DNA of 50,985 nt from Halosimplex carlsbadense 2-9-1 (GCF_000337455.1 NZ_AOIU01000024.1:1-50985); one strand, 5' to 3'; positions 7,817 to 16,425 are shown, counted from the stretch's first letter. The notes: generated from the letters alone by a model not told the origin. Numbers and translations are program-made.

Positions 7817-8629
7817 TTGAGTACAGTTACGTCGCTACTGCTAGGTTCAGTCCTTTTATTTGTGGTTCTATTTCTAACGATCTCTGGGACCGGACTTTTC
7901 ATTAATAATCCGAGTGGTACTGGATTCGAGACTCCAACGACAACACCGGATCATACCTTTGTCCAATATACAGAAACTTCAAAAGTTGAGACGCGAGACC
8001 CCGCTATAACTTCAACTGGGGCCCCGGTGACGACTATGGAGCCAACATTAACACCTTCAGCCACTTTAACTCCGGAACCTTTGCCAACATCTGCTGAAAC
8101 AACAACAGCCCCTGTAACTGTTGTACCTACGCCGACTCCTGCATCTGACCCATTTGCAAATGAGAAGTACGGTCAATTTGTAGGCGCAGTCCTTGGGGAG
8201 GCAGAAGTTGATGCAGCAACTCCAATTAGACTTCGTGCTTGGAAAGTTGCTGAAGGGAATTCCCTAATTGTAGTTTTGAATTTAACATCTGAATCAGAGA
8301 ATGATGCCAGAAGAGCTAGAGAGATAAACACGCTAGTCACCAGCGGATTTGCACAGGCTGTTGCTCACCACGATATGGAAAGAATTGATGGGAAAATAAC
8401 GGACAGGCTTCGAATTGCCGAAGTGAACAACACCGGTGCTCGGCCAAAGACTCTCATCGTCAATACCTCGCTCGCACGAGAGTACTACACTGGCCAGATC
8501 AACGCTGTAGAATTCACTGAAGAGTACTGGAAGACTGAGAGAAACATGACCGCTGACGAGATAGAGTTCGTGTACAATATGGATATGCGGACAGGAAATC
8601 AAACGCTCCACAACGCGACAGCCGACTGA
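7817..8629 (+). CDS. Membrane-anchored or secreted protein with Thr/Pro-rich stalk, unknown function
   Basis: A 270-residue product if translation starts at TTG 7817. It begins with a hydrophobic segment (VTSLLLGSVLLFVVLFLTI, residues 4-22), then a Thr/Pro/Ser-rich stalk to about residue 110 that should be heavily O-glycosylated, then a soluble domain ending GNQTLHNATAD. The frame continues upstream to ATT codons at 7787 and 7790, which would give an N-terminus like IDFREKTRGLSTV, resembling the charged region before the hydrophobic core of archaeal pilin-like proteins, so the true start is uncertain. DNA is markedly AT-richer than the surroundings (23 G+C of 60 in 8221-8280, by hand count). 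I recognise no catalytic motif. Confidence 0.65.
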   Translation: MSTVTSLLLGSVLLFVVLFLTISGTGLFINNPSGTGFETPTTTPDHTFVQYTETSKVETRDPAITSTGAPVTTMEPTLTPSATLTPEPLPTSAETTTAPVTVVPTPTPASDPFANEKYGQFVGAVLGEAEVDAATPIRLRAWKVAEGNSLIVVLNLTSESENDARRAREINTLVTSGFAQAVAHHDMERIDGKITDRLRIAEVNNTGARPKTLIVNTSLAREYYTGQINAVEFTEEYWKTERNMTADEIEFVYNMDMRTGNQTLHNATAD

Positions 8630-8690
8630 TTTTATAGAAGTGCAACAATCACCCGTTCCCAGCGTGCTACTAAATTATTTTTTAGCTAAC

Positions 8691-8697
8691 ATATATT
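8691..8697 (+). promoter_or_regulatory. TATA-like element for the proteasome beta-alpha operon
   Basis: atatatt lies 26-32 bases before the ATG at 8723, the right distance for a leaderless transcript. A second AT-rich run (attattttttag) is found slightly upstream at 8674-8685. Confidence 0.5.
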
Positions 8698-8722
8698 CCT
8701 GCCCCGCCCTGACACCCTGGCG

Positions 8723-9445
8723 ATGACGCTACCCGACTTCGGTCCCGCGGACGACGACCGACTCCACGAACTGTCGCACGACGCCCTCTCGAAAGTCGCA
8801 CAGACCGACGACGACGCACCCACGTTCGACACGGGCACGACGATCGTCGCGATCGCCACCGACGGCGGTGTGGTGATGGCGGCCGACCAACGGGCGAGTC
8901 TCGGCGGCCGATTCACGACGAACAAGAACGCCGAGAAAATTTCGCAGGTCCACCCCACTGCGGCGCTGGCGATCTCGGGGTCGGTCGGGCCCGCGCAGAA
9001 CCTGATCCGGTCGATACGGGCCGAAACGAGTCTCTACGAGTCTCGCCGGGAGGGCCCGATGAGCATGCGGGCGCTCTCCCAGACCGCGGGGCATCTCGTG
9101 GCCGGGCTTCCGGTCGCGCCGATCCTCGGCGGTGTCGACGCCGAGGGCGGGCACGTCTACGAACTCGACGGCGGCGGGAGCGTGATGGCGACCGACTACG
9201 CGGCGGGCGGGAGCGGGATGCAGGTCGCCTACGGCGTGCTCGAACGGCGGTTCGATCCCGGAGCGACGCTCGACGAGGCGACCGAGGCGGCCGTCGCTGC
9301 GGTCGAAGCGGCGAGCGAGCGCGACACCGCCAGCGGCAACGGCGTGACCGTCGCGACGATCACCGACGAAGGGGTCGAAATCGAGGGGATCGGCGACGGG
9401 CGAGACGCGCCGGGCTGCGACAGCGCGGGGGAGGAGGTGGCCTGA
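8723..9445 (+). CDS. psmB: Proteasome beta subunit
   Basis: A 240-residue catalytic subunit of the 20S proteasome. A propeptide of 38 residues ends in Gly38, so autocleavage would expose Thr39 as the N-terminal nucleophile (TTIVAIATDGG). Asp55 corresponds to the conserved Asp17 of the mature chain, and the basic residue at Lys72 (NKNAEKI) to Lys33. The SGSVG, GGVDAEGGHVYELD and YAAGGSG motifs are all in place. The tail after VATITDEGV is long and acidic. The stop overlaps the start of the alpha-type gene (tgatg), so both rings come from one transcript. Haloarchaea often carry psmB separately from psmA, so this pair may be an extra paralogous set, which cannot be tested from this window. Confidence 0.93.
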   Translation: MTLPDFGPADDDRLHELSHDALSKVAQTDDDAPTFDTGTTIVAIATDGGVVMAADQRASLGGRFTTNKNAEKISQVHPTAALAISGSVGPAQNLIRSIRAETSLYESRREGPMSMRALSQTAGHLVAGLPVAPILGGVDAEGGHVYELDGGGSVMATDYAAGGSGMQVAYGVLERRFDPGATLDEATEAAVAAVEAASERDTASGNGVTVATITDEGVEIEGIGDGRDAPGCDSAGEEVA

Positions 9446-10203
9446 TGCAGTCGAACGACCAGCAAGCCTACGACCGCGGGGTGACGGTGTTCTCGCCGGA
9501 CGGTCGTCTGTACCAGGTCGAGTACGCCCGCGAGGCGGTCCAGCGCGGGAGTCCCGCGGTGGGGGTCGTAGCCGACGACGTAGTGGTGTTCGCCGCCCAC
9601 GCTCGGCCGCGGTCGCCGCTGATGGAGGCCGACAGCATCGAGAAGGTCCACGACCTGGACGGGAGACTCGGAGTCGCGACGGCGGGGCACGTCGCCGACG
9701 CACGCCGGCTGGTCGACTTCGGGCGGCAGTTCGCCCAGCGCGAGCGACTGCGCTACGGCGAAGCCCCGGGCGTCGAACCGCTCGCGAAGGCCGTCGCCGA
9801 CCGGATCCAGGAGTCCACGCAGACCGGTGGGACGCGGCCGTTCGGGGCCGCACTGCTGGTTGGTGGCGTTCCGGAGGCGTTCCGGTCGGCTGGTGGGACT
9901 GCCGACGCCGACCCACGGCTCTACGAGATCGACCCATCGGGGACGCCGACCGAGTGGCGCGCGACCGCGGTCGGCCGCGGGAGCGACGCTATCCGCGGCC
10001 ACCTGGAAACTGAGTACTCGACCGGGCTGGACACCGGGGCAGCCGTCTCGCTCGCACTCACTGCGCTGGGCGCGGATGCCGACGAGGCACCGACCGCGGC
10101 GGAGATCGACGTGGCCGTGCTGGACGGGGACGGTTTCGACGCGTTCGACCGCGACCGGCGGGCGACCGCGCTCGCCGACGCCGGACTCGGCGGGGCATCG
10201 TGA
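9445..10203 (+). CDS. psmA: Proteasome alpha subunit (divergent)
   Basis: A 252-residue alpha-ring subunit. The N-terminal gate region AYDRGVTVFSPDGRLYQVEYAREAV (residues 8-32) is the family hallmark. The Lys in DSIEKV (Lys67), which in archaeal proteasomes forms the pocket for the HbYX tail of the PAN/Cdc48 ATPases, is kept. The usual DKR-type segment after strand S2 is replaced by AAHARPRSPLME, and the C-terminus lacks the long acidic/helical tail often seen. This fits a second, specialised alpha paralogue. It starts on the A of the beta gene's TGA. It should form the outer rings of a 20S particle with the upstream beta subunit. Confidence 0.9.
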   Translation: MQSNDQQAYDRGVTVFSPDGRLYQVEYAREAVQRGSPAVGVVADDVVVFAAHARPRSPLMEADSIEKVHDLDGRLGVATAGHVADARRLVDFGRQFAQRERLRYGEAPGVEPLAKAVADRIQESTQTGGTRPFGAALLVGGVPEAFRSAGGTADADPRLYEIDPSGTPTEWRATAVGRGSDAIRGHLETEYSTGLDTGAAVSLALTALGADADEAPTAAEIDVAVLDGDGFDAFDRDRRATALADAGLGGAS

Positions 10204-10233
10204 CGCGAGCGAGTCCGCGCCGATAGGGTATCG

Positions 10234-11319
10234 TCAGGACTCCGCCGGGCCCGACTCCGCGGTGTCGTTCGCGCGGACGGTTTCAGCGTCGTCCGTCGAT
10301 ACCGCGGTCGAGTCGTCAGTGTGCGTGCCGGTGGCGCTGTCGTCCGCGTCGGCTCTCGCGCTCGGTTCCTCCCGGGACTCCCGACGGTGGTCGACGACGC
10401 GGCCGTCGCCGGCGACGTAGCACACGAGGACCTCGCCGTCGAGGCGGACGCTGACGACGATACACCACGGGTCGCGGGAGACGGCTCGTTCGCGCCACTC
10501 GCTGCCGACGTTCCAGATGGGGCGGTCGCGCACGTCGCGGTCGTGGTCGTGATAGAACGCGACGACCGCGGGGTGGTCGAGCAGGGTCAGCGCGACCGGA
10601 CAGCGCAGGTCCGCGCCGCAGGTCTCGCACTCGTAGACCGTCTGGACCGGGACGTACTCGTCGTCTCGGTGGGACGCGCCGTGGTCGGCCTCGTCCTCGG
10701 CGGGCTCGATCCGGGCCGACACCGTCGCGGTACACTCCGGGCAGACGCCGTCGTCGAACGACTCGATACGGCGACGGTGGTGGGCGTCGACGGCGTCAGC
10801 GAACTCGTCGGAATCGCGGGCGGCGTAGCCGCCCGGGGGGAGCGAGAGTCGGAGGACCGTCCCGCCGCAGTCCCCGCAACCGACCTCGGTGACGTTGTCC
10901 GCCACGGCGGCGACGAGCCCGTCGCCGTCACAGAGCGGACACGGCTCGTCCAACTCGACCGGGTCGCGGTCGACGCTGGCGGTGTAGGTGCCGGCGGCGA
11001 CCGCCCGGGCGACCGACCGGCCGGCGTCGGTCAGCTCGTAGCGTTCGTCCTCGCGCTGGCGGACGAACCGCTCGGTGAGCCGGCGGAGGTGGTAGGCGAA
11101 CCCGGCAGTGGTGTCCGCATCGGTGGCCTCGGCGAGGTCTGAGAACGCGCGCGGCGATTCCGTGTCGAGCGCGCGGACGACGGCCAGGCGGGTCTCCCCG
11201 CCAAGCGCGCCGAAGGCATCGCTCGGCGTCGGTGCGTCGGGGTCCTCGGGGTCGCTCGCGCCACCGCCCGCGGACTCGGGGTCCGACGCTCCGTCCCCGC
11301 CCTGTCGACCGTGGGTCAT
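10234..11319 (-). CDS. Winged-helix regulator with zinc-ribbon domains
   Basis: A 361-residue protein. Residues of the disordered start are Gly/Ser/Asp-rich, followed at about 33-115 by an ArsR-like winged helix (LGGETRLAVVRAL ... FAYHLRRLTERF ... YELTDAGR). The middle has three CxxC pairs typical of zinc ribbons: CPLCDGDG, CGDCGG and CPECTAT, with a further CETCGAD followed by CPVALT. The tail is acidic and Thr/Asp-rich and probably disordered. It resembles the haloarchaeal HTH proteins with DUF7351-like C-terminal regions. A TTG nine bases upstream (11328) could also start it, but the ATG at 11319 is preferred. It converges on psmA with 30 bases between them. DNA target unknown. Confidence 0.8.
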   Translation of the reverse strand: MTHGRQGGDGASDPESAGGGASDPEDPDAPTPSDAFGALGGETRLAVVRALDTESPRAFSDLAEATDADTTAGFAYHLRRLTERFVRQREDERYELTDAGRSVARAVAAGTYTASVDRDPVELDEPCPLCDGDGLVAAVADNVTEVGCGDCGGTVLRLSLPPGGYAARDSDEFADAVDAHHRRRIESFDDGVCPECTATVSARIEPAEDEADHGASHRDDEYVPVQTVYECETCGADLRCPVALTLLDHPAVVAFYHDHDRDVRDRPIWNVGSEWRERAVSRDPWCIVVSVRLDGEVLVCYVAGDGRVVDHRRESREEPSARADADDSATGTHTDDSTAVSTDDAETVRANDTAESGPAES

Positions 11320-11418
11320 GACACGCAACTGCGTGGCACGGCGGTTTCAACCTGTCGTCGGAGGCGATCCCTGCACCGAACTGGTCGTCTGTGCGGAAAC
11401 CTTGCAACGGGCACCGGT

Positions 11419-11428
11419 CTTATTACCG
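11419..11428 (+). promoter_or_regulatory. TATA-like element that fixes the moaA start
   Basis: tcttattacc lies 20-29 bases before the ATG at 11448. The longer in-frame alternative start at 11391 would lie upstream of this element, so the shorter start is favoured. Confidence 0.5.
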
Positions 11429-11447
11429 CCGGGCCGAAAGAGCCGGT

Positions 11448-12527
11448 ATGCTCGCGGACGAGTTCGGTCGGGAGGTGTCGGGCGTGCGCGTCTCGCTCAC
11501 CGACCGGTGCAACTTCGACTGCGTCTACTGCCACAACGAGGGGCTGGGGGACACCCGCGGCCCGATGGCGCCCCGCGAGCACGAGATGACCACCGACGAC
11601 GTGGTCCGCTTCCTGGAGGTCGTCGCCGAGTTCGGCGTCGACTCGGTGAAGTTCACGGGCGGCGAGCCGCTCCTGCGCGACGACTTGGAGGAGATCGTCG
11701 CCCGCACGCCCGAGATGATGGAGACCTCGCTCACCACGAACGGGACGATGCTGCCCGGTCGGGCCGAGGACCTGGTCGACGCCGGGCTCGAACGGGTCAA
11801 CATCTCTCAGGACGCCCTCGATCGGGAGACGTTCAAGCAGGTGACCCAGGCCGGCGCCTACGACGCGGTGATGGACGGCGTCGACGCGGCGCTCGACGCC
11901 GGGCTCGCGCCGGTGAAGCTCAATATGGTGGTATTCGAGCAGACCGCAGGCTACGTCCCGGAGATGGTCGAGCACGTCGCCGAAAACGAGGGGCTGCGCC
12001 TGCAGCTCATCGAGTACATGCCGGAGATCGCGGGCCACCCCGAGTGGGCGATCGACATTCAGCGCGTCCACGACTGGCTCGCCGAAGAGGCCGACCAGGT
12101 CGAGCGCCGCGAGATGCACGATCGGCGGCGCTACTGGGTCACGCCCGAGGATAGCGACGGCGGCGGCGACGACCTCCTCGGCGACGACGGCGCGGTCGAC
12201 GAATCGCGGGCCGGGATGGTCGAGATCGTCGACCCCGTCGAGAACCCGACGTTCTGTGCGAACTGCCATCGCGTGCGCGTCACGCACGAAGGGTACCTGA
12301 AGGGGTGTCTCAATCGCAACGACGACCTCCGGCCGATGGGCGAGATGACTCGGGCGGAGATCCGCGAGACGTTCCGCGAGACGGTCGCGAACCGCGTCCC
12401 CTACTACGGCGAGTACATGGTGAAAGAGGACGGCGAGTGGGTTGTCAACGAGGAGTACCTCGACGACTCGCCGGTCAACGACGCCTATCCGACGGTCGAC
12501 GAGACGCCCGCGGAGACGGACGACTGA
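11448..12527 (+). CDS. moaA: GTP 3',8-cyclase MoaA (molybdenum cofactor step 1)
   Basis: A 359-residue radical SAM enzyme that converts GTP to 3',8-cyclo-7,8-dihydro-GTP. The SAM-binding cluster motif CxxxCxxC is Cys21, Cys25 and Cys28 (CNFDCVYC). FTGGEPLLR at about 69-77 is the GGE SAM contact. The second cluster that binds the substrate uses Cys270, Cys273 and Cys287 ([19 protein letters not shown]). The RxR in this segment is the expected GTP-contact region. The canonical C-terminal GG dipeptide is not obvious: the tail instead runs into an acidic extension ending ETPAETDD. The molybdoenzyme at 20356 is a potential customer of the cofactor. Confidence 0.93.
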   Translation: MLADEFGREVSGVRVSLTDRCNFDCVYCHNEGLGDTRGPMAPREHEMTTDDVVRFLEVVAEFGVDSVKFTGGEPLLRDDLEEIVARTPEMMETSLTTNGTMLPGRAEDLVDAGLERVNISQDALDRETFKQVTQAGAYDAVMDGVDAALDAGLAPVKLNMVVFEQTAGYVPEMVEHVAENEGLRLQLIEYMPEIAGHPEWAIDIQRVHDWLAEEADQVERREMHDRRRYWVTPEDSDGGGDDLLGDDGAVDESRAGMVEIVDPVENPTFCANCHRVRVTHEGYLKGCLNRNDDLRPMGEMTRAEIRETFRETVANRVPYYGEYMVKEDGEWVVNEEYLDDSPVNDAYPTVDETPAETDD

Positions 12528-12598
12528 GCGGCGAGCGGCGGGCGGTTCGCGTTTGCCGGCTGCAAAACGCTGAATGGCGCGAGTCCCGTTGGTCCGTC

Positions 12599-12976
12599 GT
12601 GAGCACGTACCAGCCCGCTTCGTGTAACATCGGTCGACGTCAGCGCAAGCGCCGTCTGGCCGTCGCGGGCGCGGCCTTCGCCGTCGCGGCCGGCTACGTC
12701 GGTGCAGTCGTCGCAGGCTATCTACCGGAGCAGCTTCTGATCGGTGTGTTCGTTCCGTTCGCTGTCGGGTTCGAGTGGGGAGTCCAGGCGGTCACCAGTT
12801 TCTGCGTCCGCCTGGCCCTGCTGAACCGCTACGACTTCGGGTCCGGCGACGGCGCGACCGGAACCGTGTCGGACCCGAGTCACCGAAAGGCCGACCACGA
12901 GTACGCGGCGAAGATCACGGTCGCGGCGGTCGCGCTCGCCGGCGCGGTGACCGCGTCGACGGTCGCAGTCGTCTGA
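12599..12976 (+). CDS. CNIG-motif small membrane protein, function unknown
   Basis: A 125-residue protein starting at GTG 12599 (VSTYQPASCNIGRR). The N-terminal CNIG motif followed by a basic RRQRKRR segment, then a hydrophobic hairpin (about residues 21-60) and a last hydrophobic segment at the C-terminus (about 107-125), define a conserved but uncharacterised family. A longer in-frame extension exists upstream but it overlaps moaA and lacks family features. Its TGA ends one base before the end of the convergent Nudix gene. No partner is evident. The N-terminal Cys and basic region suggest a cytosolic metal- or lipid-facing role, but this is a guess. Confidence 0.7.
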   Translation: MSTYQPASCNIGRRQRKRRLAVAGAAFAVAAGYVGAVVAGYLPEQLLIGVFVPFAVGFEWGVQAVTSFCVRLALLNRYDFGSGDGATGTVSDPSHRKADHEYAAKITVAAVALAGAVTASTVAVV

Positions 12977-13525
12977 TCAGTCGAGCTCGGCCAGCGTCCG
13001 CTCGGCGATCTCACCCATGTCGGTCGTCCCGTAGCGTCGTTTGGTGACGGCGCGCATCCGTTCGTCGGCTTCGGCCCACGCCTCGGCGGTCCAGAAGCGG
13101 GCGACCTTGGCGTCACTCCCTGCCGACAGCGAGCCGCGGGTGTCCTCGCGGCGGACGGCATAGTCGAAGGCGACCATGTGTTTGCCCTCGACGGGCCACG
13201 TTCCGCGGCCGGCGACCAAGGTCAGGTCGTCGCGGTCGACGGCGAGTCCGGTCTCCTCTTCAAGCTCGCGCGCGGCCGCGGCGTCGGGGTTCTCCCCCCA
13301 GTCGACGTGTCCGGCGGGCGTGCCCCATTGCCCCTCCGTCTCGCCGACCGCGCGCTGGACGAGCAGGACGCTGTCGCGGTCGACTACCGTGACGCTCGCG
13401 CCGGGCGTCGGGCTGTGGAAGACGTACCGCTCGCAGTCGTCGCAGACGGACGCGCCGGGGGCCAGGTCCGAGTCGCGGAGCTCGTGTCCGCAGTAGCCGC
13501 AGAAGTCCGGTTGGAAGTTCGTCAT
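12977..13525 (-). CDS. Nudix hydrolase with N-terminal zinc ribbon
   Basis: A 182-residue hydrolase of nucleoside-diphosphate-linked substrates. An N-terminal zinc ribbon has CGYCG (residues 9-13) and CDDC (28-31). The Nudix box follows as GHVDWGENPDAAAARELEEE plus TGL, matching GX5EX7REUXEEXGU. The zinc-ribbon plus Nudix layout resembles NADH pyrophosphatase-like and related archaeal Nudix proteins, so NAD(P)H or nucleotide-sugar hydrolysis is possible. The substrate cannot be read from sequence. A minus-strand TATA-like ggggttaaca at about 13548-13557 lies about 25-32 bases before the ATG. Confidence 0.88.
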   Translation of the reverse strand: MTNFQPDFCGYCGHELRDSDLAPGASVCDDCERYVFHSPTPGASVTVVDRDSVLLVQRAVGETEGQWGTPAGHVDWGENPDAAAARELEEETGLAVDRDDLTLVAGRGTWPVEGKHMVAFDYAVRREDTRGSLSAGSDAKVARFWTAEAWAEADERMRAVTKRRYGTTDMGEIAERTLAELD

Positions 13526-13600
13526 CGCTCCGGGATCGTAGCGGTCCGTGTTAACCCCTGCGCAGAGCCGGTCCCGACGATTGGCTCCGTGAGCTTGGGG

Positions 13601-13882
13601 CTACGGCCGCCGGAACGTGTAGGTGACGCCGTCGCGCTCGACGCGGAGCTCCCCCGCGTCGTGGTCGAAGACGAGCCGCTCGGGGACCCCCGAGAACTCG
13701 TGGAGGGGCATCCCGGTCTCGATCCGGCCGCCTGGGTGGACCGTGACGTGGGTCGTCCCGCGAAAATCGGCGACGAGCGACCCGTCGTCGCGCTCGGAGA
13801 CGGTGCCCGACCCGGCGAAGCGTTCGAGGGCGCGCCGGACGGCCTCGCCGTCGGCCGGGTCAACGGATTCAGTATCGGCCAT
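13601..13882 (-). CDS. Small conserved-type hypothetical, 93 residues
   Basis: A 93-residue soluble protein. It starts with a short acidic helix (DPADGEAVRRALERFAG), followed by alternating strands: GTVSERDDGSLVADFRG, THVTVHPGGRIETGMPLHEF, ERLVFDHDAGELRVERDG, VTYTFRRP. The pattern suggests a small beta-sheet domain. I do not recognise the family. Competing frames on both strands across the same bases are Ser/Arg/Pro-rich and look like shadows. It ends about 75 bases before the Nudix start, and its 5' flank leads to the promoter of the ribosomal block on the other strand. Confidence 0.65.
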   Translation of the reverse strand: MADTESVDPADGEAVRRALERFAGSGTVSERDDGSLVADFRGTTHVTVHPGGRIETGMPLHEFSGVPERLVFDHDAGELRVERDGVTYTFRRP

Positions 13883-13998
13883 ATCGACACGTCGGCCCGG
13901 GCGGGCAAAGCGGTGACGGCGGGTCGGGCGGGGGTCACCGTCAACCCGCGGGCCGAGGTCCGTGCCACCGACCCCCGCGATGGATTCACTCCGTGATG

Positions 13999-14006
13999 TT
14001 TAAATA
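13999..14006 (+). promoter_or_regulatory. Promoter of the tRNA-Ser / S13 ribosomal block
   Basis: tttaaata, preceded by a purine-rich base step and followed by a GC-rich run, is the strongest TATA box between 13883 and 14114. Initiation would be expected near 14030, giving a precursor from which tRNA-Ser must be cut. Confidence 0.6.
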
Positions 14007-14114
14007 GGGGCCGGGAGGTAATTCAGGTACGCTCGTGCAGGGGCATCGGGTCCCGAGTCCCGCCGGACCGACCGCGCGAGGGCGCTAGTATACAACCGCA
14101 CGCTGCAAGTGCGT

Positions 14115-14199
14115 GTCGTGGTAGCCAAGCCTGGCCCAAGGCGCAGGGTTGCTAACTCTGTGGCGTACAGCCTCCGGGGTTCGAATCCCCGCCACGACG
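14115..14199 (+). tRNA. tRNA-Ser (anticodon GCT)
   Basis: An 85-base class II tRNA. The acceptor stem GTCGTGG (14115-14121) pairs with CCACGAC (14192-14198), with discriminator G. The anticodon loop TTGCTAA gives GCT, reading AGC/AGU serine codons. A long variable arm (TGGCGTACAGCCTC region) and T arm GGGGTTCGAATCCCC are clear. No intron. It lies 22 bases before rpsM and is probably cotranscribed. Confidence 0.95.
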
Positions 14200-14221
14200 C
14201 TCACACCCGAATCACAGACAC

Positions 14222-14746
14222 ATGAGTGCAGAAGACCAAGACCCGGACGAGAGCGAGGAGGAAGACATTCGCTACTTCGTCCGAATCGGCCAGACCGACC
14301 TCGACGGCACGAAGTCCGTCGAGCGGTCGCTCACCGACATGAACGGTATCGGCCATCGCGCGGCCCGCATTATCGCCGAGGAGGCCGGCATCGACCGCCG
14401 GGCAGTCTTCGGCAAACTCGACGAGGACGACATCGACGAGATCGTCGCTCTCGTGGAGGGCTTCGCCGAGGAGGCGCCCGAGTGGCTCGTCAACCACCGG
14501 AACGACTTCTTCGCCGGCGAGGCCACCCACGAGACGGGGACCGACCTCGAGATGTCCCGTCGTCAGGACATCAACCGCATGAAGATGATTAACTCCTACA
14601 AGGGCGTCCGGCACAAGCGCGGACAGAAGGTCCGCGGTCAGCGCACGAAGTCCACCGGCCGCTCCGAGGGCACCATCGGCGTCAACGTCGAGGCCATCAA
14701 GGAAGAACAGGCCGAGGCGGCCGAAGCAGAGGGGGATGAGGAGTAA
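14222..14746 (+). CDS. rpsM: Small-subunit ribosomal protein uS13
   Basis: A 174-residue S13 of the 30S head, which contacts the 50S subunit and the P-site tRNA. The acidic start ([15 protein letters not shown]) is a halophile extension. The core shows [16 protein letters not shown], the helix-hairpin-helix [17 protein letters not shown], and the RNA-binding [23 protein letters not shown] tail. The C-terminus is again acidic. It is the first protein gene of the block; its stop overlaps the ATG of uS4. Confidence 0.97.
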   Translation: MSAEDQDPDESEEEDIRYFVRIGQTDLDGTKSVERSLTDMNGIGHRAARIIAEEAGIDRRAVFGKLDEDDIDEIVALVEGFAEEAPEWLVNHRNDFFAGEATHETGTDLEMSRRQDINRMKMINSYKGVRHKRGQKVRGQRTKSTGRSEGTIGVNVEAIKEEQAEAAEAEGDEE

Positions 14747-15264
14747 TGGCGCTCGGTAGCAACACCAAGTTCTACGAGACGCCCAACCACCCCTACCAGG
14801 GCGAGCGCATCAGCGAGGAGTCCGCGCTCACCGGTCAGTACGGCCTCAAGAACAAGGAGGAGCTGTGGCGCGCCCAGTCCGAGCTGCGCGCCTACCGCCG
14901 GGAAGCCCGGAAGCTGCTGGGCCAGACCGAGACCGAGGGCGCGGCCAAGGAGACCGAGGAGTTCCTCGCTCGCCTCAAGCGCATCGGCGTCCTCGACGAG
15001 ACGGACTCGCTGGACGACATCCTGTCGCTCGACGTGACGGACATCCTCGAACGGCGGCTCCAGACGGTCGTCTACCGGAAGGGGCTGGCCAATACGACGA
15101 GCCAGGCCCGCCAGTTCGTCTCCCACGGCCACGTCACCGTCGAGGGTCAGCGCGTCACCCGACCCTCGAAGAAGGTCGACGTGAGCGAGGAAGGGAGCGT
15201 CGAGTTCGACTCGACGAGCCCGCTGACGGACGAACTCCACCCCGAACGCGCGGAGGACCAATAA
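14746..15264 (+). CDS. rpsD: Small-subunit ribosomal protein uS4
   Basis: A 172-residue S4, a primary 16S rRNA binder and assembly initiator. The archaeal N-terminus ([15 protein letters not shown]) and the S4 RNA-binding domain ([21 protein letters not shown]) are both plain. Start ATG overlaps the TAA of uS13 by one base, and the stop is one base before the uS11 start. Gene order S13-S4-S11-RpoD is the archaeal standard. Confidence 0.97.
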   Translation: MALGSNTKFYETPNHPYQGERISEESALTGQYGLKNKEELWRAQSELRAYRREARKLLGQTETEGAAKETEEFLARLKRIGVLDETDSLDDILSLDVTDILERRLQTVVYRKGLANTTSQARQFVSHGHVTVEGQRVTRPSKKVDVSEEGSVEFDSTSPLTDELHPERAEDQ

Positions 15265-15265
15265 C

Positions 15266-15655
15266 ATGAGCGAGACCCAGGACGACAAGTGGGGCATCGC
15301 CCACGTGCACGCATCGTTCAACAACACGATCATCACGATCACCGACGAGACGGGCGCCGAGACGCTCGCCAAGTCCTCGGGCGGAACTGTCGTGAAGCAG
15401 AACCGCGACGAGGCCTCGCCGTACGCGGCCATGCAGATGGCCGAGGTCGTCGCCGAGGAGGTCCGAGCGCAGGGCGTCGAGGGCGTTCACGTCCGCGTGC
15501 GCGGTCCGGGTGGCAACCAGCAGACCAACCCCGGTCCGGGCGCGCAGGCGACCATCCGCGCGCTGGCGCGAGCCGGCCTGGAGATCGGTCGCATCGAGGA
15601 CGTGACCCCGATCCCGCACGACGGCACCCGCGGTCCCAAGAACGCAGGATTCTAA
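15266..15655 (+). CDS. rpsK: Small-subunit ribosomal protein uS11
   Basis: A 129-residue S11 that forms part of the 30S platform and the mRNA exit region. Conserved segments: [59 protein letters not shown]. The family's basic C-terminal PKNAGF ending is retained. Length is normal. The gene sits between uS4 (1-base gap) and rpoD (2-base gap) in one operon. Confidence 0.98.
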   Translation: MSETQDDKWGIAHVHASFNNTIITITDETGAETLAKSSGGTVVKQNRDEASPYAAMQMAEVVAEEVRAQGVEGVHVRVRGPGGNQQTNPGPGAQATIRALARAGLEIGRIEDVTPIPHDGTRGPKNAGF

Positions 15656-15657
15656 CG

Positions 15658-16425
15658 ATGGAGGACTACGAGGTCGAGTTCGTCGAACGCGGCGACCGGG
15701 AAGCGCGATTCCTGGTGCGGGGGATCACCCCCGCGTTCGCCAACGGCATTCGCCGCGCGATGGTCGCGGACGTGCCCACCTTCTCCATCGACGAGCTGCG
15801 TGTCGTGGAGAACTCCAGCGTCATGTTCGACGAGCAGATCGGGCTCCGGCTCGGGCTGGTCCCGCTGACCACGCCCGAGGGCGAGTTCGAGATCGGCGAC
15901 GAAGTGACGCTGGCGCTCGACGTGGAGGGGCCGAGCCGCGAGGAGACGACCGAGACGGTGACGGCCTACTCGGGCGACATCGTCTCCAGCGACGAGATGG
16001 TCCGACCCGCCAACGACAACATCCCGATCATCGACCTCAAGGCCGGCCAGCGGCTCGAAGCCGAGGCCGACGCGGTGCTCGACCGAGGTCGAGACCACGC
16101 CAAACATCAGGGCGGCGTGGCCGTCGGCTACCGTCACCTCCAGCGCGTCGAGGTCGTCGGCGACAAGGGCGAGTTCGCCGACGAGGAGCCCCACATCCTG
16201 CGCGGGGTCGTCGAAGAGGACGGCGAGCTGGTCCACACGGACGAGTTCGGCAACGACCTGACCCAGCGCTACCCGGGCAAGGAGATCGAAGTCGAAGACG
16301 TACCGAACGCCTTCGTCTTCCACGTCGAGACGGACGGGTCGCTGACGGTCGACGAACTCGTGACCCGGGCGGTCGGCTCGCTTCGCGACCGCGCGGACGA
16401 ACTGCGCGAATCGATCCAACTGTAA
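15658..16425 (+). CDS. rpoD: DNA-directed RNA polymerase subunit D (Rpb3/alpha-like)
   Basis: A 255-residue assembly-platform subunit that pairs with RpoL. The N-terminal dimerisation motif [19 protein letters not shown] and the central [18 protein letters not shown] stretch identify it. In many archaea an inserted ferredoxin-like domain carries cysteines for an Fe-S cluster. Here the insert (about residues 165-200) and the entire protein contain no cysteine, so no cluster can be bound, as reported for halophilic relatives. The ATG at 15658 follows the uS11 stop by two bases. A longer frame upstream is only the shifted frame of uS11. Confidence 0.96.
   Translation: MEDYEVEFVERGDREARFLVRGITPAFANGIRRAMVADVPTFSIDELRVVENSSVMFDEQIGLRLGLVPLTTPEGEFEIGDEVTLALDVEGPSREETTETVTAYSGDIVSSDEMVRPANDNIPIIDLKAGQRLEAEADAVLDRGRDHAKHQGGVAVGYRHLQRVEVVGDKGEFADEEPHILRGVVEEDGELVHTDEFGNDLTQRYPGKEIEVEDVPNAFVFHVETDGSLTVDELVTRAVGSLRDRADELRESIQL

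Noticed and set aside
11391..11447. Longer N-terminus for MoaA
   Set aside because: The TATA-like element at 11419-11428 lies within it, and the conserved family start is near 11448.
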